DNA of 64,000 nucleotides, taken from the NCBI RefSeq assembly GCF_030373265.1, contig NZ_JAUCZC010000012.1, positions 1 through 64,000 on the forward strand, written 5' to 3'. The position numbers and the translations under genes are program-made. The number at the start of each line of letters is the position of its first letter. The stretch's first letter is position 1. Source of the DNA: Blastomonas sp. GTDB taxonomy: Bacteria; Pseudomonadota; Alphaproteobacteria; Sphingomonadales; Sphingomonadaceae. The notes below the pieces were generated by a model, which made no database searches, was not told where the DNA came from, and saw only the letters and a program-made list of their open reading frames with translations. Positions 49,446 through 58,852 of the stretch are shown here, piece after piece.

Positions 49446-50372
49446 ATGGACCCCGCCATGAACGCTCCGCAATCCTTTTCAACGCCTGCACCGCTCGATC
49501 GCCAGCATACCCCTACCGATCTCGAACTCGTCATCCGCGACCGTCGCTTCGGCCGCGATTCGGCGCAGCGGCGCTGGTGGCTGGGCGGAGACCCGGTCGC
49601 AACCGCGTTCTACAACGCGCTCTCGGTCACCTTCCCCAAAGGAGAAGCGTTCTTCATCGAAAGCGTGAAGGCGTTCCGCGAGGGTACGTCCGAGCGGCTT
49701 GCGGGCGAGATCCGGGCGTTCGTGAAGCAGGAGATCAACCACACCCGCGAGCATGTCGCCTTCAACCGCCGCGTGGTCGATGCCGGCTATGACGTCCGCG
49801 CGCTGGAAGAGCATGTCGATCAGGCGCTGGCACTGACCAAGGACAAGCCCAAGATCGCCAACCTCGCCTCGACCATGGCGCTCGAGCATTTCACCGCGAT
49901 CATCGCGCAGCAGCTGCTCGCCAACCCCAAGCATCTCGAACACGCCGATTCGGAATCACGCGATCTGTGGCGCTGGCATGCGATGGAAGAGATCGAGCAC
50001 AAGGGCGTCGCCTTCGACACCTGGAACCACGCGACCAAGGACTGGAGCCGCTGGCAGCGCTGGAAGGTCAAGTCGCTGGTAATGCTGATCGTCACCAAGA
50101 ACTTCACCGTGCACCGCTGGCGCGGCATGCTCGAACTGCTGCGGCAGGACGGCCTGACCGGCCCCAAGATGTGGGCGAAGCTTGCCTGGTATGCGCTGGG
50201 CAACCCCGGCATGGCGCGCAAGATCATCCTGCCCTGGATCAGCTATTTCATGCCCGGCTTCCACCCGTGGAAGCACGACGACCGGCATCTGATCCAGCTT
50301 GCCGAAAGCGATTATCGCGACGCGGTGCTCGACAAGACCGCGCCTGCACCGACGCTGGTGCCGGCGGAGTAA
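49446..50372 (+). CDS. Metal-dependent hydrolase, PF10118/YbcI-like family, 308 aa
   Basis: An all-helical protein of the Metal_hydrol family. It starts with DLELVIRDRRFGRDSAQRRWW and has metal-ligand candidates in QEINHTREHVAFNRRVVDA, MALEHFTAIIAQ and RWHAMEEIEHKGVAFDTW (ferritin-like E/H pattern). A membrane-proximal hydrophobic part, LVMLIVTKNFTVH, follows. The function of this family is poorly known. ATG 49446 and ATG 49458 are both possible; the longer is listed. It is divergent from the TetR gene and followed by repeat D. Confidence 0.85.
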   Translation: MDPAMNAPQSFSTPAPLDRQHTPTDLELVIRDRRFGRDSAQRRWWLGGDPVATAFYNALSVTFPKGEAFFIESVKAFREGTSERLAGEIRAFVKQEINHTREHVAFNRRVVDAGYDVRALEEHVDQALALTKDKPKIANLASTMALEHFTAIIAQQLLANPKHLEHADSESRDLWRWHAMEEIEHKGVAFDTWNHATKDWSRWQRWKVKSLVMLIVTKNFTVHRWRGMLELLRQDGLTGPKMWAKLAWYALGNPGMARKIILPWISYFMPGFHPWKHDDRHLIQLAESDYRDAVLDKTAPAPTLVPAE

Positions 50373-50394
50373 GGGTTCATACCCAGTTCCGTTG

Positions 50395-50461
50395 GTCCCG
50401 AGCGAAGTCGAGGGACGTGATCGGAAACGGTGGCGCATACGTCCCTCGACACGCTCGGGAC
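50395..50461. repeat. Palindromic intergenic repeat, family D
   Basis: GTCCCGAGCGAAGTCGAGGG/AC and the imperfect inverse GTCCCTCGACACGCTCGGGA/C are separated by a short loop. Such CCCGAGCGAAGTCGAGGGA elements are common in sphingomonad genomes. It lies between converging hydrolase and recR genes and could terminate both. Confidence 0.75.
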
Positions 50462-50489
50462 AAACGGGGGGAGGCGCTATCTGCAGCCC

Positions 50490-51086
50490 CTAAACCATCG
50501 GCTTCCTGGCCCGCAGCGCTTGGGCCAGCGTGCCCTCGTCGAGATAATCGAGTTCGCCGCCCATCGGCAGACCCTGCGCCAGCTGGGTGAGCCGCACCGG
50601 ATAGCCCTCGAGCCGCTCGGCGAGGTAATGCGCGGTGGTCTGCCCCTCGAGCGTCGCGTTCATCGCCAGCACCACCTCGTCGATGCCGCCGGCGGCGACG
50701 CGCGCGACCAGCGAGGCGACGCCCAGATCCTCGGGCCCGATGCCGTCGAGCGCCGACAAGCGCCCGCCCAGCACATGATAGCGCCCCACGAACAGCCGCG
50801 AGCGATCGAGCGCCCACAGGTCCGACACTTCCTCGACCACGCACAGACTGCGCGGATCGCGGCGCGGGTCGGTGCAGATGCCGCAGGGGTTTTGCGTGTC
50901 GACGTTGCCGCAGATCTCGCAGGTCGACAGGTTGGCGCGCACCCGCTCCATCGCGTCGACCAGAGGCGTGAACGCGGTCTCGCGCTTCTTGAGCAGATAC
51001 AGCACCGCACGGCGCGCCGACCGCGGCCCCAGCCCGGGAAGCCGGGCGAGCGCGGTTGCCAGATCCTCAATCTCTTGCGATGCCAT
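50490..51086 (-). CDS. recR: Recombination protein RecR, 198 aa
   Basis: A ring-forming DNA-binding protein in RecFOR-dependent gap repair. It has the N-terminal HhH ([20 protein letters not shown]), the zinc finger [16 protein letters not shown] and a C-terminal Toprim domain ([49 protein letters not shown]). Length is exact for the family using ATG 51086. It is a single gene, divergent from fmt. The dnaX gene, often adjacent, is not visible here. Confidence 0.97.
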   Translation of the reverse strand: MASQEIEDLATALARLPGLGPRSARRAVLYLLKKRETAFTPLVDAMERVRANLSTCEICGNVDTQNPCGICTDPRRDPRSLCVVEEVSDLWALDRSRLFVGRYHVLGGRLSALDGIGPEDLGVASLVARVAAGGIDEVVLAMNATLEGQTTAHYLAERLEGYPVRLTQLAQGLPMGGELDYLDEGTLAQALRARKPMV

Positions 51087-51142
51087 GGCGTGAGCTTTAG
51101 GGGCGTGCTGAACCGCCTGCAAAAGAAAAGTCACCTCGCCTC

Positions 51143-52195
51143 ATGCGCCTAGCCTTTATGGGAACCCCCGATTTCGCCGAGCCGACGCTGCAGGCTTTGG
51201 TCGATGCCGGGCATCAGATCGCTGCGGTCTACAGCCAGCCGCCGCGCCCCGCCAATCGCGGCAAGAAGCTGACGCCCTCGCCGGTGCAGTTGCTGGCCGA
51301 GCAATTGGGGCTGGAGGTGCGCACGCCGGTGTCGCTCAAAGGCGAGGACGAAAAGGCCGCATTCGCCGCGCTCGATCTCGATGCCTGTGTGGTCGCCGCC
51401 TATGGCCTGATCCTGCCGCGCGCGGTGCTCGATGCGCCGCGGCATGGCTGCCTCAACGTTCATGGGTCGCTGCTGCCACGCTGGCGCGGCGCCGCCCCGG
51501 TGCAGCGCGCGATCCTGGCCGGCGATGCGGTGACCGGGGTGACGATCATGCAGATGGAAGCCGGGCTCGATACCGGGCCGATGCTGCTCAAGGGCGAAAC
51601 GCCGGTCGAGGGCAAGACGGCGGGCGAGCTGACAGACGAGATCGCCGAGCTGGGCGCGCGGTTGATGGTGCAGGTGCTGGGCGACCTTGCTACCTTTCCG
51701 CCCGAGGTCCAGCCGGACGACGGCGTGACCTATGCCGCCAAGGTCGACAAGGCGGAGGCGCGGCTCGATTTTTCGCGCAGCGCGGTCGAGGTCGAGCGGC
51801 AGGTCCGCGCCTTCAACCCGATGCCCGGCGCTTTCTTCGAATTGAACGGCGAGCGGTTGCGGGTGCACGCGGCGGAGATCATCCTCCCGGTCCCCTGCGA
51901 AGGCAGGGGCCCATCTCCGGACGGTGCGGCAATAGGCCAACAGGAGCTGGAAACACAAACGCCCTCGTCACCCAGCCCACTGCCGCCCCACAATCCCGAT
52001 AGCAGCGGGAGATGGGCCCCTGCCTTCGCAGGGGACCGTCGAGCACCCGGCACCATCCTCGACGAGCGCCTCACCATCGCGTGCGGCGATGGTGCGATCT
52101 GTCCGGTGGTCATCCAGCGTGCGGGCCGCCCGGCGATGCCGCTCGATGATTTCCTGCGCGGCTTTGCCGTCTCCCCGGGCACAGTGATCGCATGA
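51143..52195 (+). CDS. fmt: Methionyl-tRNA formyltransferase with in-frame palindromic insertion, 350 aa
   Basis: Formylates Met-tRNAi using 10-formyl-tetrahydrofolate. The N-terminal domain begins [20 protein letters not shown]. The catalytic set is [20 protein letters not shown] (Asn 105, His 107) and GLDTGPML (Asp 143). The C-terminal OB domain ends [18 protein letters not shown]. About 50 residues (249-299) interrupt the C-terminal domain and are encoded by a palindromic repeat (51888-52038); without them the length would be the normal ~300. The frame is preserved. truA overlaps its stop by 4 bases, so both are likely translated together. The insertion is in the tRNA-binding domain, so effect on activity is unknown. 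Confidence 0.95.
   Translation: MRLAFMGTPDFAEPTLQALVDAGHQIAAVYSQPPRPANRGKKLTPSPVQLLAEQLGLEVRTPVSLKGEDEKAAFAALDLDACVVAAYGLILPRAVLDAPRHGCLNVHGSLLPRWRGAAPVQRAILAGDAVTGVTIMQMEAGLDTGPMLLKGETPVEGKTAGELTDEIAELGARLMVQVLGDLATFPPEVQPDDGVTYAAKVDKAEARLDFSRSAVEVERQVRAFNPMPGAFFELNGERLRVHAAEIILPVPCEGRGPSPDGAAIGQQELETQTPSSPSPLPPHNPDSSGRWAPAFAGDRRAPGTILDERLTIACGDGAICPVVIQRAGRPAMPLDDFLRGFAVSPGTVIA
51888..52038. repeat. Palindromic element inserted in-frame in fmt
   Basis: The first arm (51888-51918) starts CGGTCCCCTGCGAAGGCAGG and continues GGCCCATCTCC. The second arm (52008-52038) is its exact reverse complement: 31 of 31 bases. The centre is 89 bases. The element is translated as part of fmt without a stop codon. 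It resembles Rickettsia palindromic elements in kind, not sequence. Confidence 0.9.
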
Positions 52196-52932
52196 CTCGC
52201 TTCGCGTTGACGCTGGAGTTCGATGGCGGCCCCTATATGGGTCTGCAGCGCCAGCCGCACGGCCCCAGCATCCAGCAGCATGTCGAGGAGGCCGCACGCG
52301 CGATCACCGGCGAACAGGTCACGCTGCACGCCGCCGGGCGCACCGATGCAGGCGTCCATGCGCTGGCGATGCGCGCGCATGTCGACATCGAAAAAGCCAT
52401 CGATCCGTTCCGGCTGATGGAAGCCTTGAACGCAAAACTGCGCCCCGAACCGATCGCGGTGCTGGCGTGCGATATCGTCCCCGACGACTGGCACGCGCGC
52501 TTCTCGTGCCTCGGCCGATCGTACATCTATCGCATCACCAACCGTCGCGCGCCGCTGACGCTCGAGCGCGGCAGAGCATGGCAGGTGTCCGCGCCGCTCG
52601 ACGCTGCCGCGATGCAGCATGCTGCGCAGCATCTGGTCGGCCATCACGACTTCACGACGTTCCGCTCGGTGCACTGCCAGTCGGCCAGCGCGATCAAGAC
52701 GCTCGACCGATTGGACGTGGTGCGCGATGGCGACGAGATCGACATCCACGCCGCCGCGCGCTCGTTCCTGCACCACCAGGTGCGCTCGATGGTCGGCTGC
52801 CTGGTGCTGGTCGGGCGCGGCAAATGGTCGGGCGACGATCTGAAGGCCGCGCTGGAGGCGAAAGACCGCGCAGCGCTCGGCTTCAACGCGCCGCCCGATG
52901 GGCTGTATTTTGCGGGAGCAGTGTATCCGTAA
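52192..52932 (+). CDS. truA: tRNA pseudouridine(38-40) synthase TruA, 246 aa
   Basis: Makes pseudouridine in the anticodon stem of tRNAs. It begins [20 protein letters not shown]. The catalytic aspartate is in [20 protein letters not shown] (about residue 52), followed by [16 protein letters not shown]-type sequence and [20 protein letters not shown]. Length is normal. Overlaps fmt by 4 bases (ATGA). The repeat B2 follows directly, before the converging XrtA-locus gene. Confidence 0.97.
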   Translation: MTRFALTLEFDGGPYMGLQRQPHGPSIQQHVEEAARAITGEQVTLHAAGRTDAGVHALAMRAHVDIEKAIDPFRLMEALNAKLRPEPIAVLACDIVPDDWHARFSCLGRSYIYRITNRRAPLTLERGRAWQVSAPLDAAAMQHAAQHLVGHHDFTTFRSVHCQSASAIKTLDRLDVVRDGDEIDIHAAARSFLHHQVRSMVGCLVLVGRGKWSGDDLKAALEAKDRAALGFNAPPDGLYFAGAVYP

Positions 52933-52935
52933 TTT

Positions 52936-53063
52936 CTCCCCTACCGCTTGCGGGAGGGGTGGCTGAGCCGGAGGCGAAGACGGGGTGGGCCAGCAACCAT
53001 TCGTGCTCCCGGCCCACCCCGGTCCGACAAGCGGACCTGCCCCTCCCGCAAGCGGTAGGGGAG
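52936..53063. repeat. Palindromic intergenic repeat, family B, copy 2
   Basis: Shares arms with 22827-22945: CTCCCCTACCGCTTGCGGGA-GGGGTGG and the right end CCTGCCCCTCCCGCAAGCGG-TAGGGGAG, with inner GGGGTGGGCC/GGCCCACCCC. It fills the gap between converging truA and the asparagine-synthase-like gene. Confidence 0.85.
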
Positions 53064-53092
53064 AGGCGCTATGAAAGCGCCATGCAAGCGCG

Positions 53093-54982
53093 TCAAAACA
53101 CCCGGTCGAGCGCCTTGTCGAGCATCCACAACTGCCACAGCAGCCGCGCATGGTCGCTGCGGCCCGATATATGCGCCTCGGCGATCTCGCTCAGCCTGGC
53201 GGTGTTGAACCAGCCGCTGCGCGCCAATGCCGAGCCGCTCGCGATGCTGCGCGCCTGCTCGGCCAGCGGCCCGCGAAACCACTGCGCGATCGGGCTGACA
53301 AAGCCCATTTTGGGCCGGTAGAGAATGTCATCGGGCAGCGTCCCGCGCATCGCGTGCTTCATCAGCCACTTGCCCTGCCCGCCGCGCACACGCATCGCAT
53401 CGGGGAGCGTCGCGGCGAACTCGATCAGACGGTAATCGAGCAAAGGCTCGCGCGCCTCGAGGCTCACCGCCATGCTGGTGCGATCGACCTTGGTCAGGAT
53501 ATCGCCGGGCAGCCACAATTTCATGTCGGCATATTGCGCAGCATCAAGCCCGGTGCGCGCGGGCGCGGACTCCATCAGCGCGATCATGTGATCCTCGCCG
53601 CGATAGCTTCCGAGCGCCTTGATCTGGCTGTCCGAATACAGCGCGTGCCGCTGCGCATAATTGGTCACACCGACCGCATCGGTATAGCCTTCGGCCCCGG
53701 TCCGCGCGAGCGACAGCAAGGTCGACTTGGCGCGCAGCGGGCGCGGCGCCCAATCGGCCTTGGGATAAAGCGACCCCAGCGCGCCGAACACCGGCCCGCG
53801 CAGACCCTGTGGCAGAAGATTGCGCACACGCTCCTCGCCGTGGTGGAAGACGTGGCGGCGGTATCCGGCAAACGCCTCGTCGGCGCCATCGCCCGACAGC
53901 GCGACGGTCACGTTCTCACGCGCGAGCTGACAGACGCGGAAGGTCGGCAGCATCGAGGCGTCGGCGAAGGGCTCGTCGAACTGCGCCGCGACCTGGTCGA
54001 TGATCGCGATATCGTCGGGCGAGACCGTGCGGCTGCGGTGCTCGGTGGCGAAGCGTTCGGCGATGCGGCGCGCGTAATCGCTCTCGTCGAGTTCGGCGAC
54101 ATCGAAGCCGATGCTGCAGGTCTTGACCGCCTGGGTGCTGCGCTCGGCCATCAATGCGACCACGGTCGAGCTATCCACCCCGCCCGAAAGGAACGCGCCC
54201 AGCGGCACATCGGCGATCATCCGCGACGCCACCGCCTGCCGCATATGGTGCATCAGCTCGGCCTCGAGATCGGCGACGCTGCCGCGCGCACGCTTCGAGA
54301 AATCGACGTCCCAATACTGCACCGGCGCAGGCAGCGGTTTGCCGCGCTCGAGCATCAGATAATGCCCGGCGGGCAGCTTCCTGACGCCCGCCACGAAGCA
54401 GCGGTGATCGGGGACATAGCCGAACGCCAGATAGTCATCGACCGCCTGCGGATCGGGTGCGCGGCGCAGCGCGGGGTGCGCGAGCAGGCCCTTCAATTCG
54501 GACGCGAAGATCACGCTGCCATCGGGCAGCGGTGCATAATGCAGCGGCTTCACCCCCAGCCGATCGCGCGCGACGAACAGCCGCTGGGTGCGCTGGTCGT
54601 GAATCGCGAACGCGAACATGCCGTTCAGCCGGTCGAGACAGCCCACCCCCCATTGCCGCCAGGCCGCGAGGATCACCTCGGTATCGCCCGAGGTGCGGAA
54701 GCGGTGGCCCAGCGCGGCCAGCTCGGCGCGCACTTCCTGAAAATTGTAGATCTCGCCGTTGAAGGTCAGCACATCGGCTTCGTCCTCGCTCAGCATCGGC
54801 TGCGCGCTGCCCTCAAGGTCGATGATCGACAGCCGCAGATGCCCGAGGCCGACGCCCGGCGCGGTCCAGCAGCCGTTGCCGTCGGGTCCGCGGTGCAGCA
54901 TCGCATCGGTCATCAGCCGGATGCGCGCCGGGTCGACCGGCTTGGCGGTCTCGAGATGGAAAATGCCGGCGATCCCGCACAT
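53093..54982 (-). CDS. XrtA-associated asparagine-synthase-like amidotransferase, 629 aa
   Basis: A class II glutamine amidotransferase plus synthetase. Cys 2 after Met (MCGIAGIFHLE) is the glutaminase nucleophile. The N-terminal domain has RGPDGNGCW and GLGHLRLSIIDLEGSAQPML. The ATP-pyrophosphatase domain has the P-loop FLSGGVDSSTVVAL near residue 265 and ALSGDGADEAFAGYRRH. It resembles the XrtA/PEP-CTERM-associated amidotransferase that modifies the exopolysaccharide or peptide part, whose real substrate is unknown. ATG 54982 lies 4 bases after the exosortase stop. It is the last gene of the cluster; repeat B2 follows. Confidence 0.92.
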   Translation of the reverse strand: MCGIAGIFHLETAKPVDPARIRLMTDAMLHRGPDGNGCWTAPGVGLGHLRLSIIDLEGSAQPMLSEDEADVLTFNGEIYNFQEVRAELAALGHRFRTSGDTEVILAAWRQWGVGCLDRLNGMFAFAIHDQRTQRLFVARDRLGVKPLHYAPLPDGSVIFASELKGLLAHPALRRAPDPQAVDDYLAFGYVPDHRCFVAGVRKLPAGHYLMLERGKPLPAPVQYWDVDFSKRARGSVADLEAELMHHMRQAVASRMIADVPLGAFLSGGVDSSTVVALMAERSTQAVKTCSIGFDVAELDESDYARRIAERFATEHRSRTVSPDDIAIIDQVAAQFDEPFADASMLPTFRVCQLARENVTVALSGDGADEAFAGYRRHVFHHGEERVRNLLPQGLRGPVFGALGSLYPKADWAPRPLRAKSTLLSLARTGAEGYTDAVGVTNYAQRHALYSDSQIKALGSYRGEDHMIALMESAPARTGLDAAQYADMKLWLPGDILTKVDRTSMAVSLEAREPLLDYRLIEFAATLPDAMRVRGGQGKWLMKHAMRGTLPDDILYRPKMGFVSPIAQWFRGPLAEQARSIASGSALARSGWFNTARLSEIAEAHISGRSDHARLLWQLWMLDKALDRVF

Positions 54983-54986
54983 ATGC

Positions 54987-56531
54987 TCAGCGCTCCGCCA
55001 GCACGGCATCGGCCAGCGCGCGCGGACCGCCGGCGTCTTCGAGCAGCGCGTCGACCGCCGGGCGCGCCGGGCCGTTGCCGCCGCGCTCTGCCGAGACGAT
55101 CAGCAGCACCGCACTCTGGCTGCGGCGCAGCAGGCGCGCCTTGAGCGACTCCAGCCGGATCGCAAGGTTGCTGCCGGTCTGGACATCACCGACGCGGTAG
55201 AAAGTGGCAACCTCGCGCACGACCCGCCCCGGCCCGGTGATGACATCGGCGCGGCCATCGGCGAGCGGCTGACCCGCCTCGACCCACGACCAGTTGCCCT
55301 CGGGATCGAGCGCGCCCTGGCCATAGCCAGTGATCTCGCGGCCCTCCGACTGGCCGTCATACAAGGCAGCGAACACATCGACCCGCTGGCCATCGCGCAC
55401 ATAGCTTGCGATCAAAGTGCGGTTGCTGCCATCGGCGCGCGGGGTCCATTCGGCGGCAGGCGCATAGGTTTCGCGCTGCCATCCGGCGATATCGGGCGGC
55501 GTATCGCGCGCGGGCAAGGATGCCGGCGCAGGCAGTCCGGCGAGCGACCAGGCCAGCGGTGCGGCGACCAGCAACGCAGCGCCGATCAGCACCGGGCGCG
55601 CGGGCGACCGACCCCTGCGCGATTGCGCCGCCAGCCGCTCGGCCAGAGCCGGTTCGATAAACGGATCGGTCACCTGCCGGTCGAAGAACCGCCAGCCCAC
55701 CGCCATCACCAACAGCAGCACCAACGCGAAGAACACCCAACCGTAGAAGATGTGGTCGAACCCGGCGGCGAAATCGAGCCCGTGATGATGCGCGATATAG
55801 ATCGTGCCGAACGCGCGCACCCCGTTGGCGAGCACCGGCACGATCACCGCCACCACGACGATCCCGATCCGGCGCGGCCAGCTTTTGAAGCAGACATTGG
55901 CGACGAGCACGCCATAGGCCAGCATCGCGATCAGGAACTTGACCCCCGAACAGGCTTCGGCGACGCGGAACAAGGCGGTCGGGGTCGAGATGAACACGCC
56001 CTCGATATGCGCAGGAATGCCGGTGATGCCGAGCAGCGCCATCGAGATATCGGCGGTGATGATCTGCAGTTGCGGGACAATCTCCTCGCCGACGGGCACC
56101 AGGAAGAACGCATAGGCCAGCGGGAACAGCAGCGCCCTTGCCACCTGCGGGCCGAGCAATGCCAACGTGCTGCCCTGCAGGAACATCACCAAAGCCAGAT
56201 GCCGCGCCAGCGCGACGCCTGCCGCCTCGCCCAGCACCCATCCACCCGCAGCGGCGGCCATCACCACCAGCCCCGGGGCCCAGAGCGATGGCGTGATACG
56301 TTTGAGGTCCTGCTCGCGCTGCATCACCAGCCATCCCAGGATGAACGGGATCAGCAGAATGTGGTTGAAGGTGGAACTGTCCCACCAGATCATCACCATA
56401 TCCGCGGCGTCGCGCGCGAACACCAGCAGGATCGCCGCCCAGGCGATGCCCAGCCGGATCAGCGCGCTGCGCCAGACCGTGCTCCGCGGCGCTGCGGGAA
56501 CAGGCGCGCCATCGGCGACGATGCTGGCCAT
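54987..56531 (-). CDS. xrtA: Exosortase A (XrtA) fused to an EpsI domain, 514 aa
   Basis: A transpeptidase-like membrane enzyme that processes PEP-CTERM proteins. Eight or so helices in the first ~300 residues. The catalytic triad candidates are Cys 194 (VAEACSGVKFLIAM), Arg 239 (LANGVRAFGT) and His 260 (AGFDHIFYGWVFF). The C-terminal part (about 310-505) is an EpsI (DUF3485-type) periplasmic domain: DIAGWQRETYAPAAEW, IASYVRDGQRVDVFAALYDG, TFYRVGDVQTGSN. ATG 56531 is 1 base after the TIGR03087 gene's stop. The fusion is typical of sphingomonads as far as I know. Confidence 0.93.
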   Translation of the reverse strand: MASIVADGAPVPAAPRSTVWRSALIRLGIAWAAILLVFARDAADMVMIWWDSSTFNHILLIPFILGWLVMQREQDLKRITPSLWAPGLVVMAAAAGGWVLGEAAGVALARHLALVMFLQGSTLALLGPQVARALLFPLAYAFFLVPVGEEIVPQLQIITADISMALLGITGIPAHIEGVFISTPTALFRVAEACSGVKFLIAMLAYGVLVANVCFKSWPRRIGIVVVAVIVPVLANGVRAFGTIYIAHHHGLDFAAGFDHIFYGWVFFALVLLLVMAVGWRFFDRQVTDPFIEPALAERLAAQSRRGRSPARPVLIGAALLVAAPLAWSLAGLPAPASLPARDTPPDIAGWQRETYAPAAEWTPRADGSNRTLIASYVRDGQRVDVFAALYDGQSEGREITGYGQGALDPEGNWSWVEAGQPLADGRADVITGPGRVVREVATFYRVGDVQTGSNLAIRLESLKARLLRRSQSAVLLIVSAERGGNGPARPAVDALLEDAGGPRALADAVLAER

Positions 56532-56532
56532 A

Positions 56533-57756
56533 TCAGGCGGCACTCTGCAGCGCAGGCGCCGGCGTATCGAGCCAGCGCATCAGCGGCGCCAGCTGCGCAT
56601 CCCATTGATAGCTTTGCAGCATATGATCGCGTGCCGCCTGCCCCATCGCCTTGACGCGCGCCGGATCGGCGACCAGCGCGTGGATCGCGGCGGCCATCGT
56701 CGCGTCATCGGCGGCGATCACAAAATGCTCGCCGTCCTTCGCGATGATCCCCTCGGCGGCGGCCCCGGAGGCGACCACCGGGCGCGCCATCGCCATCGCC
56801 TCGAGCACCTTGTTCTGGATGCCGCGCGCGATGCGAAGCGGCGCGACCACGACATCGGCCGACGCGATCCACGGGCGGATGTCATCCACCGCGCCTGCCA
56901 CATCCACGCCGGGGAGCCGCGCGAGCGCCTGCACCGCAGGCGTCGGATTGCGTCCGACGATATGGAAGCAGGCATCGGGGTGCATCGCGCGGACCTTCGG
57001 CTGCACCGCGCGCGCGAAATGCGTTACCGCATCGACATTGGGCGCGTAATCCATCTGGCCGGTGAAGACGAGGTGCGGCCCGGGGCTTTGGACATAGGGT
57101 GCAGGCGCGATCCCGGCGGGATCGTACGACACCGTGTCGATACCGTTGCTGATGCCTGTCACGCGCACGGCAGGGTCGTTCAGCGTATCGCGGAACAGCC
57201 TGGCCTCGGCGGGGCTGACGAACAGCGACAGATCGGCGCGGCGCGCCACCATCTGCTCGAACGCGCCCAGCAGCCGCGCCTCGCGCGCGTGGACCAGCTT
57301 CATCGGGCCGTGCGCGGCCTCGGCATAGGCGGCGAACTTGGCCGAATCCATGTCGACGAAGTCCATCACCACCCGCCCTGCGAAGCTCTGCGGGATAAAC
57401 TGCGCCATCTGGCCGGAGAACACGAAGATCGTGTCGATCGGCCGGGTCGCGATCAGGCGGCTGACGAAGTGGGCGATCTGCGGGCTTTCGAACGCCACCA
57501 GCGAGACCGGCTTGCCGCTCGCCAGCGCAGCCAGCCCGGCGCGCAGGTTGGAGATCGTGCGGTGCACCAGGACATGGCTCGCGGCGACGCCGGTGAGTTC
57601 GGTTTCGGCGGCCATGTCGGCATCGGTTTCGCCGAAGGTTGCGACATGCACCGGCCCGCGCGCGGCGAGCGCGCGCAGCATGGCGCACGAACGGATCTTG
57701 TCGCCGCGGTCCGGCGGAAACGGAATGCGGTGCGCCAGGAACAGTGTCTCGCCCAT
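56533..57756 (-). CDS. XrtA-system glycosyltransferase (TIGR03087 type), 407 aa
   Basis: A GT-B glycosyltransferase. It starts LFLAHRIPFPPDRGDKIRSC, the N-terminal signature of the PEP-CTERM/EpsH-associated sugar transferases, and later has GISNGIDTVSYDPAG, HLVFTGQMDYAPNVDAV, CFHIVGRNPTP and NKVLEAMAMARPVVAS. The protein is cytoplasmic or membrane-associated, adding a sugar to the exopolysaccharide repeat unit. ATG 57756 is chosen over a TTG at 57765. Only 1 base separates the previous gene's stop; it belongs to the same operon. Confidence 0.92.
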   Translation of the reverse strand: MGETLFLAHRIPFPPDRGDKIRSCAMLRALAARGPVHVATFGETDADMAAETELTGVAASHVLVHRTISNLRAGLAALASGKPVSLVAFESPQIAHFVSRLIATRPIDTIFVFSGQMAQFIPQSFAGRVVMDFVDMDSAKFAAYAEAAHGPMKLVHAREARLLGAFEQMVARRADLSLFVSPAEARLFRDTLNDPAVRVTGISNGIDTVSYDPAGIAPAPYVQSPGPHLVFTGQMDYAPNVDAVTHFARAVQPKVRAMHPDACFHIVGRNPTPAVQALARLPGVDVAGAVDDIRPWIASADVVVAPLRIARGIQNKVLEAMAMARPVVASGAAAEGIIAKDGEHFVIAADDATMAAAIHALVADPARVKAMGQAARDHMLQSYQWDAQLAPLMRWLDTPAPALQSAA

Positions 57757-57757
57757 G

Positions 57758-58852
57758 TCAGCCAAGCCCGTTCGCGATCAGCGGCCCGAGCCGGTTGGCG
57801 ATCGGCAACGGCAGGCGCTGCCATAGCGCGATCTGCAGCCGGTATTTGGGGCTGAGCGGGTTCACATCGCGCGGCGGCTGGCCATCGGCGTTGCGGATGG
57901 CATAGCTCAGTGGCGACGGCTCGAAGCCCCAGTTCTTCTTGAAGGAAAACGCGCCGCTGCCGACCTTCGACCGGCCGAAATCGAACCGGCTGCAGCCGCG
58001 CCGCCGGGCGTGGTTCATCAGCGCATAATACATGATGTCGTTGGCGCGTAGCCCGCGCGCCGCCCACACGCCGCCGCCCCAGAACGGCATGACGGTGCCG
58101 CGATGATAAAGGTTGAGCACGCTCGCCACCGGAACATCGTTGTGCAGCACGGTCAGGATATCGGCATCGTCGCCCAGCCCATCGAGCACCGCCTCGAACA
58201 AGCCGCGCGGGAACACCGGGGTGCCCAGGTTGCGGACGCTTGTCGCGTACACCGCATAATGCTGCTGCCGGTCGAGCGCGCTGCTGCCGGTGCGGACAAC
58301 GAGCTCGTTGGCCAGCCCCTTGCGGACCTCGGCGCGCTGCTTGCGCGGCACCCATTCGAGCTGCTTCTGGTCGGCATCGGCGCTTTCGGGCACAAGGTCA
58401 GCGACGAAGCCGGCATGCGCATCCGACTTGATCGTCCAGCGCGGATCATCGGGAAGCCATCCGCCGCGCAGCTCGAGCGTCGGCGCGCTGTGACGCTCGG
58501 CCAGCTGCCAGCCCGCCTCGGCCAGGGCCTGCGCGCTGGCGCTATCGGCAGCGATGATCCCGCCATCGACCGCAAAGCCCGCCGACACCATCGCGCGCCC
58601 GAACAAAGGCGAGTGCACCGCATGCAGCGGCAGGTATCCGGTGAGCGATCCGGCGGCATCCTCGGCAACCAAAGCCAGGAAATCATGGCCGGTCGATGAT
58701 GCTACCGCCTGTCCCCAGGCGATGCGGTGGAAGACGGTCGCGTCATCGCGAGCGTCCAGCCACGCCGACAACCGGGCGCGCTCCTGCGGGTCGGCAAGGT
58801 TGGCCAGCCTGATGACAGGTGCGGTCAGCGTCGGCGGCGCAAAGTGCAGCAT
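57758..58852 (-). CDS. FemAB-like XrtA/PEP-CTERM-system protein, 364 aa
   Basis: A GNAT-fold FemAB/acyltransferase-like protein of the XrtA cluster. It has VFHRIAWGQAVASSTGHDFL, LEWVPRKQRAEVRKGLANEL and the conserved MPFWGGGVWAARGLRANDIM with FDFGRSKVGSGAFSFKKNWG near the C-terminus, which is the family's most recognisable block. It may add an amino acid to the polysaccharide or a lipid carrier; not shown. ATG 58852 overlaps the deacetylase stop by 1 base (TGATG). The longer frame to 58900 is not used. Confidence 0.9.
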   Translation of the reverse strand: MLHFAPPTLTAPVIRLANLADPQERARLSAWLDARDDATVFHRIAWGQAVASSTGHDFLALVAEDAAGSLTGYLPLHAVHSPLFGRAMVSAGFAVDGGIIAADSASAQALAEAGWQLAERHSAPTLELRGGWLPDDPRWTIKSDAHAGFVADLVPESADADQKQLEWVPRKQRAEVRKGLANELVVRTGSSALDRQQHYAVYATSVRNLGTPVFPRGLFEAVLDGLGDDADILTVLHNDVPVASVLNLYHRGTVMPFWGGGVWAARGLRANDIMYYALMNHARRRGCSRFDFGRSKVGSGAFSFKKNWGFEPSPLSYAIRNADGQPPRDVNPLSPKYRLQIALWQRLPLPIANRLGPLIANGLG

